From assembly GCA_050084985.1 (NCBI GenBank), contig JBITNC010000001.1, positions 205,282,001 to 205,346,000 on the forward strand: 64,000 nucleotides of DNA, in the 5' to 3' direction. Below are positions 1-11,160 of the stretch, in pieces. Numbering within the stretch: the first letter of the stretch is position 1; every line of letters starts with the position of its first letter. Position numbers and translations under genes: made by a program. The notes under the pieces are model-generated. The model was not told where the DNA came from. It worked only from the letters and a program-made list of their open reading frames with translations, and did no database searches. The DNA comes from Nageia nagi. Taxonomy: Eukaryota > Pinophyta.

Positions 1-275
1 TATACTCATGTGAAAGGAAATGCTACTCAAGTAAAACTAGAGTATGATCATCATGGGAAACCACACACAAGTGAGGTGGTCTTGCATGGTGAACTTGCCC
101 TAGTACTTAACTAGGGATGGTGATATCTAGATATAGTATGAGGAATAAATAGGTATCATAAATATGGGATATGTGTTTCATGAATAATGACCCTCACATA
201 AAAGTTTATATATGTATATATAGGTCCAAAATTTTAATATTTTATGGGGTGTATCCTTAGTGGGGTAGTGTTACA
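1..275 (+). repeat. End of a family-A long LTR (partial, cut by window edge)
   Basis: The reverse complement of this stretch matches the start of the solo LTR at 60167-63289 (about 60167-60400). Shared blocks include the 'cccatgatgatcatgg' region and the terminal 'ggggta..ttaca'. The LTR ends in TTACA at 271-275, and copia-type coding sequence begins directly after it. This is therefore the right-hand edge of a family-A LTR element inserted into the copia element to its right. The rest lies left of the window. Confidence 0.75.
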
Positions 276-1260
276 TTTGACCTCTTGGTGTTGGTGGTGT
301 ATATTATTCCATTTGCATTAGATAAGAACTTGATGCTCTTAGTGGTATTTTTGGAAGACTTGGGGAAGCACTTCGTGTACTTAAAGTAGAACTCTTATTT
401 GGACTTGGAGGAGGAATTTTATTGTTATTTTTATCAATGGGATGCACTTAGTAGAGCTTTCATGTTGAGATCCATCATAACAAAAGGGTTTTTGATGATT
501 CCATACTCCCCCTTCATCAATAATTATATCTCTTGAGATTATAACTTTATGTGTTTTTGGATTGTAGAGTCTATATTCCTTTCAAGACTCGCATACCCAA
601 TGAATATACATGCTTGAATCTTGGGGTTAAGTTTCTTTCTTGTGTCATCAAGAATGTATGCATATGTAAGATAACCAAAAACATTTAAGTTCTTTACATT
701 TGGATTTTTTCCATACAATCCCTCATAGGGAGTTATCCCATATAAAATAGAAGTGGTAATCTTATTCAAAATGTAAATACTTGTTCTAATAGCATCAATC
801 CAACATATGTTACTTAGCTTCTTTGTTTGGAGCATTAATTTAGCCATTTCTATAATAGTGTGATTCTTTCTTTTAGCCACACCATTTTGTTGTGTTGTGT
901 AGGTAGTTGTGAATTACCTTTTGATCTTACAATATTTACAATATTAGAGAAATGCATTTGAACAAAAATCCCCTCCTCTATTAGTCCTTAAACATTTTAC
1001 AACATACTCACTTTAATTCTCTACACTATTTTTCAAATCCTTGAAGCATTCAAAATCTTCATCTTTAGTTTTTTAAAAATAAATCCAACACATTCTAGAG
1101 AAATCATCTATGAAAGTAAGGAAGTAAGAATTGTTACCCATGATTTTAGTTTGCATTGGACCATAAATCTCCAAATGCATCAACTATAGTGGATGGCTTG
1201 CTCTCCATGATTCACCTCTTGGAAACATTTCTCTTGAGAGATTTCCTAAAGCACATCCTT
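276..1260 (-). pseudogene. Copia-1 integrase and C-terminal linker, decayed
   Basis: The minus strand encodes a copia integrase core: '[10 protein letters not shown]', 'NGVAKRKN', then 'TPYEGLYGKNPNVKNLNVFGY' style text and a Ser/Pro-rich linker near 300-430. The core is broken by several stops; the longest open piece is 539-880. All three positions expected to hold the catalytic D,D,E look altered. The first Asp motif reads HLEIYGP (Glu), the second reads RTNRGGDF (Asn for Asp), and the third reads VAKRKN (Lys for Glu). The protein would be catalytically dead. Family assignment is firm; the exact ends are not. Confidence 0.85.
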
Positions 1261-1266
1261 CACACC

Positions 1267-1764
1267 CTACTTGTGATCTTCCACTTTTAATAGTCTACAC
1301 ACCATAGCTTGGGAAGTTAGCAACTTCAAGCTTCCATAATTAAGATGATCATATCTCTTGTGCCAAAGTACACTTTGATTTTCAAGGGCTATATTAGCAA
1401 GTTGGGCACCTCCTTGTTCTACAAACTTTAGAGGAAATAACCTCTTATTTATCATAGGTACTTGTGTAACAACTCTATTACAATTATTTTTATCAAAAAT
1501 TATATATTTTACATATTAAAAAATAATTTTATAGTTATTTTCCATAATTTGACTAACACTAAGTGAATTATGTTTAAGGTCAGAGGTGTAATATATATTG
1601 TTTACCTTCTTTGTGCCTTCATTTGTTGAAACCTCCATGGCTCCCATGCCTTCAACTTGTAGTGTCTTGTCATGTCCCAATTTGATTTTGGATTTGTATG
1701 TGGAATCCATTGTAGCAAATAACTCTTCTTTATCACTCATATGATTTGAGCAACTAGTATCCAA
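1267..1764 (-). pseudogene. Copia-1 protease and GAG-pre-integrase segment, decayed
   Basis: Two open pieces read on the minus strand. Piece 1516-1764 carries 'MDTSCSNHMSD', the copia aspartic-protease motif, in which D-T/S-G is normal; here the Gly is Ser. Piece 1267-1455 carries 'LWHKRYDHLNYGSLKLL', the histidine half of the HHCC zinc-binding region before the integrase core. The pieces are split by a stop or frameshift near 1460-1515. In a living element this polyprotein region processes Gag-Pol and helps bind DNA ends. Confidence 0.85.
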
Positions 1765-1790
1765 AATCCAAGTTTCATTGAGATTTTGAT

Positions 1791-2702
1791 CTAATTTTCC
1801 ATAGGTGAAGAATAAATTTGAAGTACCTTCCTCTTCACCAAAGTTTCTATAATTATTACTTCTACCTTCTTGATAAGCCTTGATTCTAAAATATCTTGTA
1901 AAGTGACCAATATTGACACAATTATAGTAAGACTTGTTTGATTTGTCTCCTCCTCTTTTTCTTCCTTTATTTCCACCTCTTGATCTACCTCTTCCTCTTC
2001 ATCTCGAAGGAGATTTCCTCTCCCTCTTTCTCTTGCACTTGATTCACATTCTTTGGATGTGAAGGCTTTCCCTTCCATACCCCAAATATTTAGATTTTGA
2101 AATATTTCCTCATGAGACATTAATAAACCTATAAGTTGATCGTATGAGAGAGTTGTAATGTCCTTAGTCTCCTTAATTATGATACATATTTCTCTCCAAT
2201 TGGGAAAATATGTCCTCAAAACTTTATTTATAATGACCTCATTCACCATTATTTCACCAAAAGCCCTCATTTTATCAACACATGCTTTGGCTCTCATACA
2301 ATAGTCTCAAACTTTTTTAAACTCCCTCATCCTGAGATTTTCAAACTCTATTTTGAGAGTTTGCAATCTCACTTGCTTTACTTGTGTGTTTCCTTCATAG
2401 ATATATTTTTTAGAGCATTCCATTCTTCCTTGGCTAAAGCATAACTTTCAATCCTTGGAAAGATGCTCTCATCCAAGGATGCTTACAAGTACAAGAGTGC
2501 AATACTATTCTTCTTTTGTTCCTCTCTCATTATTTCTCTATTGGTAGCTAGAACAACACTCTAATAAGTTATTCTATGTAATCATCCTCCATAATATCCC
2601 AAACACCTTTGTTGATGAGAAAATGCTTCATACAAAGGGACCAACACTTATAATTCTCACCTTTGAATTCTAGAATAGGAAAACTATTATTATTGGTAAC
2701 CA
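1791..2702 (-). pseudogene. Copia-1 gag (UBN2-type), decayed
   Basis: The minus-strand start at 2702 reads MVTNNNSFPILEFKGENY, the usual opening of plant copia Gag (F-x-G-x-N-Y). Downstream, 1791-2297 carries 'RTYFPNWREICIIIKETKD' and 'LSYDQLIGLLMSHEE', typical of the Gag retropepsin-flanking domain. A Glu/Arg-rich tail follows, and I found no clear CCHC knuckle there. Stops and a frameshift separate the halves between about 2298 and 2480. Gag normally forms the cytoplasmic virus-like particle. Confidence 0.85.
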
Positions 2703-3929
2703 TTTTTTTTACAACAAAAGTTTTTTTAATGCAAAAAAAAACTTTTGGTTATATCTCTCTCTATTTTGCTTACAACACATAGTAAATAATAACAATATAC
2801 AACAAAAATAAAAATATATTATGCATAAATTTATACAATATATGTATCCCACTATATGTGTGCTACAAAGATGGGTAGGTGCTTGTGTAGTGAATGCCTT
2901 GGAGGTGTTTGGATCCCTTACAGTATTGCAAACTAAATAGTAGTAGTAAACAAAATTGATCTATTACTTTACCAAATGTATTGAACACATTCACATATAA
3001 TAGATATCACATAGAGTAGAAGTTAACTAAATAGATTCACTCTCCTACAAAAACATTCCACATGGGCTTAAGCAATAGTAGGTGACTAGGTGAAGATCAC
3101 ATCTCCTCTATGTGTCTTAGAACAAACTCATAAATTCTAGGAAATGTGGGCTTCTCCTCGAAATATTTCTACCAAATAGACTTATCCATAGTGTATTAAC
3201 TATAAATTTTTATGGACACATACAGGTCCAATTCTTTTGCTAACATGTCATATCCACAATAGTATCTTCCTCTCTATGTACACATGTCAATATGTCCTAA
3301 TGGGTAGCAAATCACCTCCTTTCTCATGAATATCTTTAGAAATATAAGAGAATTGAGAGATATATACATTCACAAACAATAGGTCCCATCATGCAATCTC
3401 ACATAATGCTCCTTCACATGAATCATAATTTCCAACTAGATCAATTTACCAAATGTTATGAGAAGGAGCAAATGTTTAGCTTTTCATGTCACATATAACA
3501 ATAGTAATAATTCTATACACTTCATGCATTTTTTTTTTTATATTATCATAGGTTTGTACAATATTTATCCTTTCTATATTCTCCTCATAGCATGGGCCTC
3601 TTTTCTACATGAGTTCAAATAGGAACAATAAGTGAAAAGGTGCAAAGGATATCTTCTCTCCCCTATAGATCATGTAATTGGTAGCAATCGGTATTAGGTC
3701 TCATTATATTTCTCATTAATTTGGTAAGAATCCAACAATAGAATCGATACTTCATGTTAATTTTCCTCTACACAACTTACAATGAACTCAACTTAAAATC
3801 ATTATAAGAGACTACCCTCACTTTCCTTTCATATCTTGGTAGGATTGATCTTTTTTGAGAATGATCAATCCTCTAACTATAGATCTAAAAACTCCACAAT
3901 TTCTTTTTAAACCCTTCAGATCTAAATAA
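2703..3929. other. Long unassigned leader between copia-1 gag and its PBS
   Basis: Plant copia leaders usually run about 100 bp, but here about 1.2 kb separates the gag ATG from the PBS. The stretch is AT-rich, has no reading frame of note and no terminal repeats I could pair. An old insertion inside the leader is the simplest explanation. Confidence 0.4.
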
Positions 3930-3941
3930 GCTCTAATACCA
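3930..3941 (-). other. Primer binding site of copia-1
   Basis: On the minus strand this reads TGGTATTAGAGC, one base off TGGTATCAGAGC, the complement of the initiator tRNA-Met 3' end. It lies 11 bp inside the LTR edge at 3953. Confidence 0.8.
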
Positions 3942-3952
3942 AATAAGATAAA

Positions 3953-4216
3953 TGTAATATTGGTTTATTATTCAAGAAGGAGATTACAATATTATATAGG
4001 CTATGAACATGCCCAAAATAGAAAGATTATTAAGATAAATCCTCAACTAATCAATTACAACTTAGGAAGAGATTATTTATACTTCACACCTAATATAAAC
4101 CTAACAACTTGAGATTGAGTCAATGATGACTAATTCAAGAGAATATAATTTATTATAGAAAATGCTAAAATACTTTAAAACATAGAACTTTGGGACCTTA
4201 GGGAAAATATCCAACA
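3953..4216 (-). repeat. 5' LTR of copia-1 (264 bp)
   Basis: On the plus strand it runs from TGTAATATTGG to ATATCCAACA. The ends are inverted-repeat-like (TGTTGGATAT... ...CCAATATTACA on the element strand), the usual plant copia LTR pattern. It sits immediately upstream of the PBS on the element strand. The 3' partner is outside the window. Confidence 0.8.
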
Positions 4217-7113
4217 CTAAAGCTAATTAAATTCTTATTATTCAATTGGATCACTACTTCCAACCAAAACATCACTTTTTGCAATATTTTATTGCAACAT
4301 ATTCATAATGATACAATTGTTAGGATCACATTCATACTTATAGAGATTACTGTAAGAGTTTGAAGTAAAATATTTGGGCCTATATAAGGGGACATGCATT
4401 CTCTTTTTGTAATCTTTGTAATCACCTCTTTTCTGATGGTAAGTTCTTGAAATTTTATTAAGGCCTAAATCCCTACTATGCATTTTGTGTCTAATAAATA
4501 GTCATATTAGCTAACTTTCTCAATAATTCATTTTCAATTTATTTTCTTTGAGGAGCTTTATTCTTATCTTTCTTATTGGATAATTTATAATTCCTCTTTT
4601 TGGATTCAAAAGGCATTACTCTTTTAATATTTTATATGGCAATCATATATTCTTTGTGCCTAACTAATTCATTAATTGCATTCTAAAAAGAAGTAGGTTT
4701 GCAAGCTATTACCATATATCCCAACTTAGGATCTAGAGCATTAATAAAGAAATATTTCTTTATCAAGTAGGTAGGTTGTAAATTCTTGGGAACTCTTAGG
4801 AAGATTTTATTGAAATGATCAATAAGTTTTGGGATAGATTCCTTATCTCTCTTATTTATATGTGAAAGTTCATTGATGAACTTTGTTCCCAATACTAAAC
4901 TTTTTAAATGTGCCTGAAAAGTATATAATAGATCATCCCAACCAGTAAGTGACCCATTGGGGAGAGAATTGTAATAATGTAATATTGAGTCTACAAAAGT
5001 TGTAACAAATATATTTACTACCATTTCTTCATGTTCAAACCCATTCACTTCATAATATTTATTAAAAGTTTTAAGATGTTCTTTTATCGTAGTCCAAGAT
5101 AGGTCTCCAAAAAAATTAAGAAGATATCTAGTTTCTTTAGGAATCTTGTATCTTTTTCCTTGTAAATTCAATGGTCTTGAGTTATTTTTCCATGGTTATG
5201 GGAGTATTTGATTGTCCTTATCTATTTTGTGTACTTATATATCTAAGTTAGAACTTGAAAAATTAATTTCTAAATCTTTGGGTGATATAATTCTTAATGA
5301 AGTAGGATTCTTTATTTTGATAAGTCCAAAATTTGGATCTATATTTTCTTATTATCTTTGAATCCTTCATAATTATCTTTCTAATTCTATAATATTGAGA
5401 TTCCAAGAACCTCTTTTAGCTAATCCTGTACTTCAAGTCATTCTTTTGAGAGGACTTACCAATTTGAAAAAGAAACTTTAGTTTTTATTAAATCATGAAG
5501 GCTTTGACTTTTCTTGAGATGAAAATTAGGTATGAATAAATATTCTTTGATTGGAAGAATAATACTTGATCTAAATTTGATAAAATCAATACTTTCTTCT
5601 TTTGAATCATTTTCAAAAGGATATTCTCTCAATCCAATTCATTTTGTAATAAGCATTTGTTCATTTTTTTCACTATTTTTAAGTTTTAGTAGCATGAATT
5701 ATATTTTGATTTGAAATAGATAGAAATCTCTTCTAAAAATATAATTTCTTTTCTAAAATTTGAGTATAAAGTTTCTTTCTTCACTTCTATGATCGATCTC
5801 TTTGTGAATAATATCTAATTAAGAAAACATTTCTTCAAAGAATATTGATATTTAGAGAGCTAAGAATAGAATTTTAATTTCTTTGATCAAGGGACTTGAA
5901 ATCTAAATTGGATCTTTTTTAGTAGGTAAAAGAAAATTGATTTCATCATTGAAAATTTCCTCTTACTCTAATTTCTCTTTAGACATTGAATTGTATCTTG
6001 TTATTTCAAGATCTTCTACTTCAAATATTAATGAATCTATAGTTTTACTGTACTTATTTAATCTAGTTCTTTCTTTGAGTGACCTCAAAAATAACCTTCT
6101 TCAGAATGTTTATCCTAAATATTGTTGTTTTGATGACAAATTTGTATTATCTAACCTTCTTAGTACTTCAAATTGAATGATTGATATTATGTCTAACCAC
6201 AATATTTCCAAATGATGGTTCCTAGTAGTATAACATGCTTTGATATGATTAAGTTCTTAAAACCTTCCATTTATAGGTGAAGTGCTTTATCTTTGAGTTT
6301 TGGGATGAGCTAATTTAGTGTTGAAAGACTCTAACTTCTTCTCAAAGAAGTGTTTGGATTGAATGTGAAGGGTCAAATTTCAACACTAGATTTACCAATT
6401 CTTCTTCATTTAAATGAATGTGATCTATTGGATACCACTGATTCCCAAAACTTATTCAAGAAAAATATTTTTGATTACCTCTCAGTTATAAAACAATTTC
6501 AACCCAACCTCTTGCTTAAGCTGGAAAAGGTAAGCATCCCTTCTAATAGCTTGGTTTCTTTATTAATATTCTAAAGATATACTTATCTATTGACTTCTAA
6601 GCAACAATTATTTTGATATAATTTTAGATATTTGCAAAACTACCTTGATTCTTTAATGATCAAAGAAAGTTTGCTAACTTTGTTTGAAATTGCTAACTGC
6701 AAAGATAATTATACTAGATTTAATTTTATAGGTAAGAAAAAGTTGGTCTTAAACTCTACCAAATATTCCTTATATGATTCACCTTATGATTCTATATGAT
6801 ATCCTAAAATTTTTATATTTTCTTCATCAAAGATACCCAATGGTTCAATTGATCTTCGTATTTTGAGCTAGCTTCACTCCAAAAAGTTCTGTTGAAGAAG
6901 AACCTTCTAGTTTTTTTAATTCTCAATTTGAAGTGTAGGTGGGAAATGTCTTTCTTCTACTCTAGTTAAAGTTTCTAATTCACTTTGTTCCAACGTATTA
7001 AAGATAGTTTCATTGAATAATAGAGTCTTGTTTTTTATCTCTTCTCAAATTCTCCTAGCTTGTTGATTATGTAAAGTATGATATCTTGCAGACTTAGGCT
7101 GAGAATTCATCAT
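4217..7113 (-). pseudogene. Ty3/gypsy-type gag region, decayed (gypsy-1)
   Basis: The minus-strand frame starts at 7113 (MMNSQPKSARYH) and reads in broken pieces down to 4217. The best piece, 4683-5171 (162 aa), looks like a Retrotrans_gag domain: 'IKEHLKTFNKYYEV', 'YYNSLPNGSLTGWDDL', then 'ESIPKLIDHFNKIF' and 'NALDPKLGYMV'. The N-terminal half is Lys/Glu-rich. A Gln/Lys/Arg-rich tail follows the gag domain (4289-4680). Stops are mostly TAG/TAA. The copia-1 5' LTR abuts the truncated end at 4217, so copia-1 probably inserted into this gag. No protease or RT from this element is visible. Confidence 0.7.
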
Positions 7114-7439
7114 GATTGTTCAACATTATTTATTTTATAACCTAAGTTATATTTTTAGAAAAGAGTAAATTATAATTTTTTTTTGCACTTAGAACACTTT
7201 CCAAATCAATAACTTTGTTTAGAGTTTCCAGGCTAGCTTTGTCTAACAAAAAGCTAGTTCTTGAATCACTTCCCCATTAAAGTTGCTAATTCTGTTAACC
7301 ACTTTTTCTTATCAAGGAGAAAAAGGGGACAATAAGGGATCTATGATCCTCCTTTTAATAAGGTGATTCTCAATGCATTTTCTTGGTGTTTATTTATTAT
7401 GTAAAGACTTATGTTATTTTTCTCACAATCTTTCCTATC

Positions 7440-7685
7440 CTGAGATTAAATACTTGCTCCACTAGTTCTCAACAAGTAATTATTTAATTTTGTAACTTAG
7501 CTGAATTATACTTGATCAAGTTATCCAAGTTATGAGTAAGGTAATAATATATTTCACACAAGTATATATTCACTTATTTAATGAATGTTTTTGTATTTTT
7601 CATCTTTTCCCTAGATGTGCAAATACTTAGTTTGATTTTCTCATAACTTTTCTTGCCCTTGAATTACATGTTTGTTCCACTAGCT
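7440..7685. repeat. Left copy of a degenerate repeat of about 225 bp beside the copia-2 insertion
   Basis: This block and 13083-13300 share ordered motifs: 'caagtaa.ta.ttt', 'acttgat..aatcaagtta', 'gca/cca-caaatacttagtt' and 't(g/t)tt(c)cacta(g/a)ct'. The copia-2 target site therefore lay near the junction of two tandemly arranged repeat units. Similarity is by eye and well below LTR-pair level. Confidence 0.5.
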
Positions 7686-8214
7686 TGTAGATAACTCAGC
7701 ATCAAATTCGAGGCATTTAACCTTAAGTTGTCAATTCTAGGAAGAGCTGACTATCTTCAGACTAGCTAGTATAACTGACCAACCGATCTCTTAGCCGGCC
7801 AACCAGCCCCTAAATCTTAGCCGACCCTCACACCATCGATTAGACCTTCTCGATCGACCCTCAGAGCACTAGCTAGCTCTAGAAATTCGTTTCACTCCAC
7901 TTCAGCTGGATGAGGCATTTTCTTTCTTTCTTGTTATGTTTAGCTTTTGCTTTTTAGTTCACCTTGATGTAATTGACATGTGTAATTACTCTTGGCTTCA
8001 GTTACTGTAGGTTTGTATGATTCATAGCTTGAGTAAGTTGAGTTGCTAGTTCAGTTTTTCACTTCTTCTTGCTGCAAAGATTTGTATCTCCATTGTTGGT
8101 TGTGTGAAGCTTCATGTTTGAAGCTCCTTGATTGTAATCTTACTCCATTGTAAGTTCAATTAATGCAATCTTTTATCTTATGTTCCAATATTGTGTAATT
8201 TTCTAAATTGTTCA
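7686..8214 (+). repeat. 5' LTR of copia-2 (529 bp)
   Basis: It starts TGTAGATAACTC and ends AAATTGTTCA. It is clearly paired with 12590-13077. It is about 41 bp longer than the 3' LTR because of extra sequence around 7795-7875, including 'cgatcgaccctcagagc'. The region just inside holds GATC/CCGACC-rich short motifs that differ between the LTRs. Confidence 0.95.
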
Positions 8215-8216
8215 TT

Positions 8217-8228
8217 TGGTATCAGAGC
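8217..8228 (+). other. Primer binding site of copia-2
   Basis: TGGTATCAGAGC lies two bases after the 5' LTR. It is the exact complement expected for the initiator tRNA-Met 3' end, the standard plant Ty1/copia primer. Confidence 0.95.
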
Positions 8229-8321
8229 TTTGTTGGGTCTGAGTTGGGTTTGAGAAAGCCTGTGGCTTCTAGCAATTGCAAAAGTTGCTTGTAGTGTTTT
8301 GGTTTCTTGTTTGTAGGTATA

Positions 8322-9250
8322 ATGGCCAGTAACACAAGCTCATCCATTCCCATTCTAGAGTTTGATGGCAATGACTATGGATATTGGAGCATCAAGATAC
8401 AAACTTTGCTCACTAGCAAAGATTTGTGGGATGTTGTTGATGATGGCTATGTAGAGCTAGCAGATTAGAGCTCTCTTTCAGCAGATGATAAGAAAGCTAT
8501 GAAGGAATGTAGGAGTAAGAACTCTCTTGCCTTGTCTCATCTCTAAGTAGCTCTTGATAGGAGCATTTTTCCAAGAATTGCAGGCCGCAAGATAGCCAAA
8601 GAGGCTTGGGCTATGTTGAAGGTAGGATTCCAAGGGAGTGATCAAGTGAAGGAGGTAAAATTGTAGACTCTAAGGATAGAATTTGAGAATTTAAAAATGA
8701 AGGAGAGTGAAAAAGCTTTAGATTATTGTGTTAGAGTGAAAGAGATTGTGAACAAAATGCTAACTCTTAGAGAGACCTTAGAGAAGGCCATTGTAATCAA
8801 AAAAATTCTGAGATCTCTTACCAAGAAGTGGCATCACATTATTGTGATATTGATGGAGACAAAAGAACTCTCTCAAATGGAGATAGATTCTCTCATTGGC
8901 TGCCTTATGTCTCATGAAGAAATGGTTGATGATGAACCAGTCCAATCCAGTAAAGAGGAGAAAGCCTTTGCTACAAAAGAAGGTGATTCTAGCTCAAATG
9001 GACAAGGTAGAGGTAGAGGTAGAGGCCAGCAAAGAGGGAGAGGTAGAGGTAGAGGAAGAGGAGGCTATTCCAACACAAGAGGAAGAGGTAGAAGAAATGG
9101 TGACAAGAGGAATGCTCAATGTTACTACTGCAACAAGTATGGGCATTATGAGAGGGAGTGTAGAGCAAAACAAGCTACAAATGGTGATGGAAAGTGGCAA
9201 ATTATGGAGAGGAAGAAGAGTATGGTGAAACTCTCTTTCTTTCCATGTAG
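8322..9250 (+). pseudogene. Copia-2 gag with CCHC zinc knuckle, decayed
   Basis: The start ATG at 8322 gives MASNTSSSIPILEFDGNDYG, typical of plant copia Gag. In-frame stops at 8466 (TAG), 8544 (TAA) and 8664 (TAG) each sit where the family commonly has Gln. After an open stretch from 8697 come the UBN2-type 'MSHEEM' region, an Arg/Gly-rich tract (about 9000-9100) and a CCHC knuckle (CYYCNKYGHYEREC, from 9120) that binds RNA. The frame then shifts between about 9190 and 9250, where a TAG at 9248 lies in the protease frame. Confidence 0.9.
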
Positions 9251-10305
9251 GAGACAGCCAATATGGCTGAAACAAAATAAGAGGAGACTTGGTTGTTGGA
9301 CTCTAGATGTTCAAACCATATGACCGGTAAGGGGGAGCTACTTTCATCCATGGACCATTCCTACAAGTCAAGTATCAAGCTTGGCAATAATTCTGCAATT
9401 GAGGTGGCTGGTAAAGGCATGCTTGAGGTGCCTACCAAGCATGGGATGAAGAAGATGCATAATGCATATCACACTCTGGATATGGATCATAGTTTGTTGA
9501 GTATTGGGCAAATGTTGGAAAATAACTACAAGCTAGTCTTTGATGAGGGTAAGTGTGAAATTTTTGATAAGAACCATGGGCATAAGTTAGTTTCTACTGT
9601 TAAAATGTCTCCAAATCGTTTATTCCCATTGAAACTTGGAGAAAAGGGGGATAATATTCTTGCAAATGTGGCTATTAAAGATGAGTCTTGGTTATGGCAT
9701 CTTAGATTTGGACATGTAAATTTCAGTAGTTTGAAACTATCTCATGAGCTAGTTCATGGTTTACCTCTTGTTGAAAATCCAAAATTAGTTTGTGAAGGTT
9801 GTGTGTTGGGCAAGAAAACAAGGTAGAAATTTGATCATGGGAAAGCATGGAGGGCCTCATTCCCACTACAGTTGGTTCATACTGATTTATGTGGACCAAT
9901 GCAAAACAAAAGTCTTGGTATGAGTTCTTATTTTCTCACCTTCATTGATGATTTTAGTAGAATGTGTTGGGTCTATTTTTTGAAGCATAAAGATGAGGCA
10001 TTTGAGTTTTTTAAAGAATTCTAAGAGATGGTTGAGAATGAATGTGAACATAATATTAAATGTGTGAGGAGTGATAGAGGAGGAGAGTATTGTTCTACTA
10101 ATTTTTTTGAGTTTTGCAAGCAAAATGGCATCAAAAGATAGTTTACTACAGCCTATACTCCTCAACAAAATGGTGTGGTAGAGAGGAAGAATAGAACTCT
10201 CATGGAGATGGCAAGATGTTTGATGCAATCCAAAAAATTGTATTACATGTATTGGGCTAAAGTGATAAAGACAACAAACTACATCTTGAATAGGTGTTCT
10301 ACTAG
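9251..10305 (+). pseudogene. Copia-2 protease and integrase core, decayed
   Basis: The frame runs through 'ETWLLDSRCSNHMTG', the protease motif, in which the expected Gly of D-S-G is Arg (aga). It continues to 'WLWHLRFGHVNFSSL..CEGC', the HHCC zinc-binding part, and the integrase core with 'VHTDLCGPM', 'VRSDRGGEY' and 'NGVVERKNR', which retain the catalytic D, D and E. Stops lie at 9278 (TAA), 9824 (TAG), 10022 (TAA) and 10139 (TAG). The 71-bp duplication ends this frame at 10305. Confidence 0.9.
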
Positions 10306-10376
10306 AAATTGTATTACATGTATTGGGCTAAAGTGATAAAGACAGCAAACTACATCTTGAATAGGTGTTCTACTAG
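10235..10376 (+). repeat. 71-bp tandem duplication inside copia-2 integrase
   Basis: 10235-10305 and 10306-10376 are the same 71-bp unit and differ at one base (acaacaaac versus acagcaaac). Because 71 is not a multiple of three, the duplication shifts the reading frame. The near identity shows it is far younger than most of the decay around it. Confidence 0.95.
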
Positions 10377-11160
10377 TGCGGTTAATGGCAAGACCCCCTA
10401 TGAGGCTTGGTATGATAAGAAGCCTACTATCCGACATTTCAGAGTTTTTGGGTGTTTAGCATATGCTCATGTGCCAAAGGAGCATAGAAAAAAGTTGGAT
10501 GCAAAGAGTGAACCATGTGTGTTTATTGGATATAGTGATGAGAGTAAAGCATATAGGCTTTGCAACCCAAAAACCAAGAAAACACTTGTCTCCCAGGATG
10601 TCATTTTTGAGGAGGGGAAAGTGTATGGACAGCAACAAAAATGCATTGTAGACATTGGAGGAGGAGTGAATAGCCATGAAGATACTTCACAAGCAAATAA
10701 TGTGCAGCCCAAGAGATCAAATTCTCTTCCAAACCTCCAAGTGGTGCCTCCAAGTCCTCCATCAAGTCCATCTCAAAGCTCAAAATCCACTCCAAGCTCA
10801 CCTTCAAGTGGTGGCTCTCCAAATGTGATCCAAGAAGTGATGAAGACCAAGAGAGGTAAAAGACACTTTCAAAACCATCCTCCTTCTCAAGTTTTAGATC
10901 AAAATTTCCATCAAATATTAACAAGAAGTCAATTTCATGAAATGGAGAAGTGTGTTAAGCAATTTAGCAATATGGAATTTGATGAGGATCCAAAGGGTGA
11001 GATGGTGAACTATGCTTTGTGTGCAGCCCAAAATACTAATATTTCTATTTTTGATCCATCTTGTTATGAGGAAGCTTGCACTAAAAATGTGTGGGTGAAG
11101 GCTATGCAAGAGGAGCTTCACTCCATAAACAAAAATGACACTTGGAACTTTGTGAGTTGC
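10306..11160 (+). pseudogene. Copia-2 integrase C-terminal part and linker to RT
   Basis: This reads in a new frame after the duplication: 'NGKTPYEAWYDKKP', 'FRVFGCLAYAHVPKEHRKK', 'CVFIGYSDESKAYRL' and 'VSQDVIFEE', the conserved copia integrase C-terminal block. A Ser/Pro-rich linker follows at about 10740-10830. The entry into RT ('WVKAMQEELHSINKNDTW') is followed by a frameshift at about 11140-11165, since the downstream RT is open in a different frame. Confidence 0.9.

Larger units (their letters stand above)
276..4216 (-). mobile_element. Ty1/copia retrotransposon, partial and decayed (copia-1)
   Basis: Read on the minus strand, the order is 5' LTR (3953-4216), PBS (3930-3941), gag (to 2702), protease and GAG-pre-integrase (1764-1267), then integrase (to about 539) and a Ser/Pro-rich linker. 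Protease-integrase ahead of reverse transcriptase is the Ty1/copia order. The element stops at 276, where a family-A LTR is inserted. RT, RNase H and the 3' LTR are not in the window. The five bases right of the 5' LTR are CTAAA, but the partner copy cannot be checked. Confidence 0.85.

Noticed and set aside
4217-7113. Endogenous pararetrovirus (caulimovirid) as source of the gag-like frame
   Set aside because: The gag part matches Retrotrans_gag layout and no movement protein or caulimovirid RT is present.
8994-9275. Minus-strand and second plus-strand open stretches over the Arg/Gly tract of copia-2 gag
   Set aside because: They are mirror frames of a low-complexity purine-rich coding tract.
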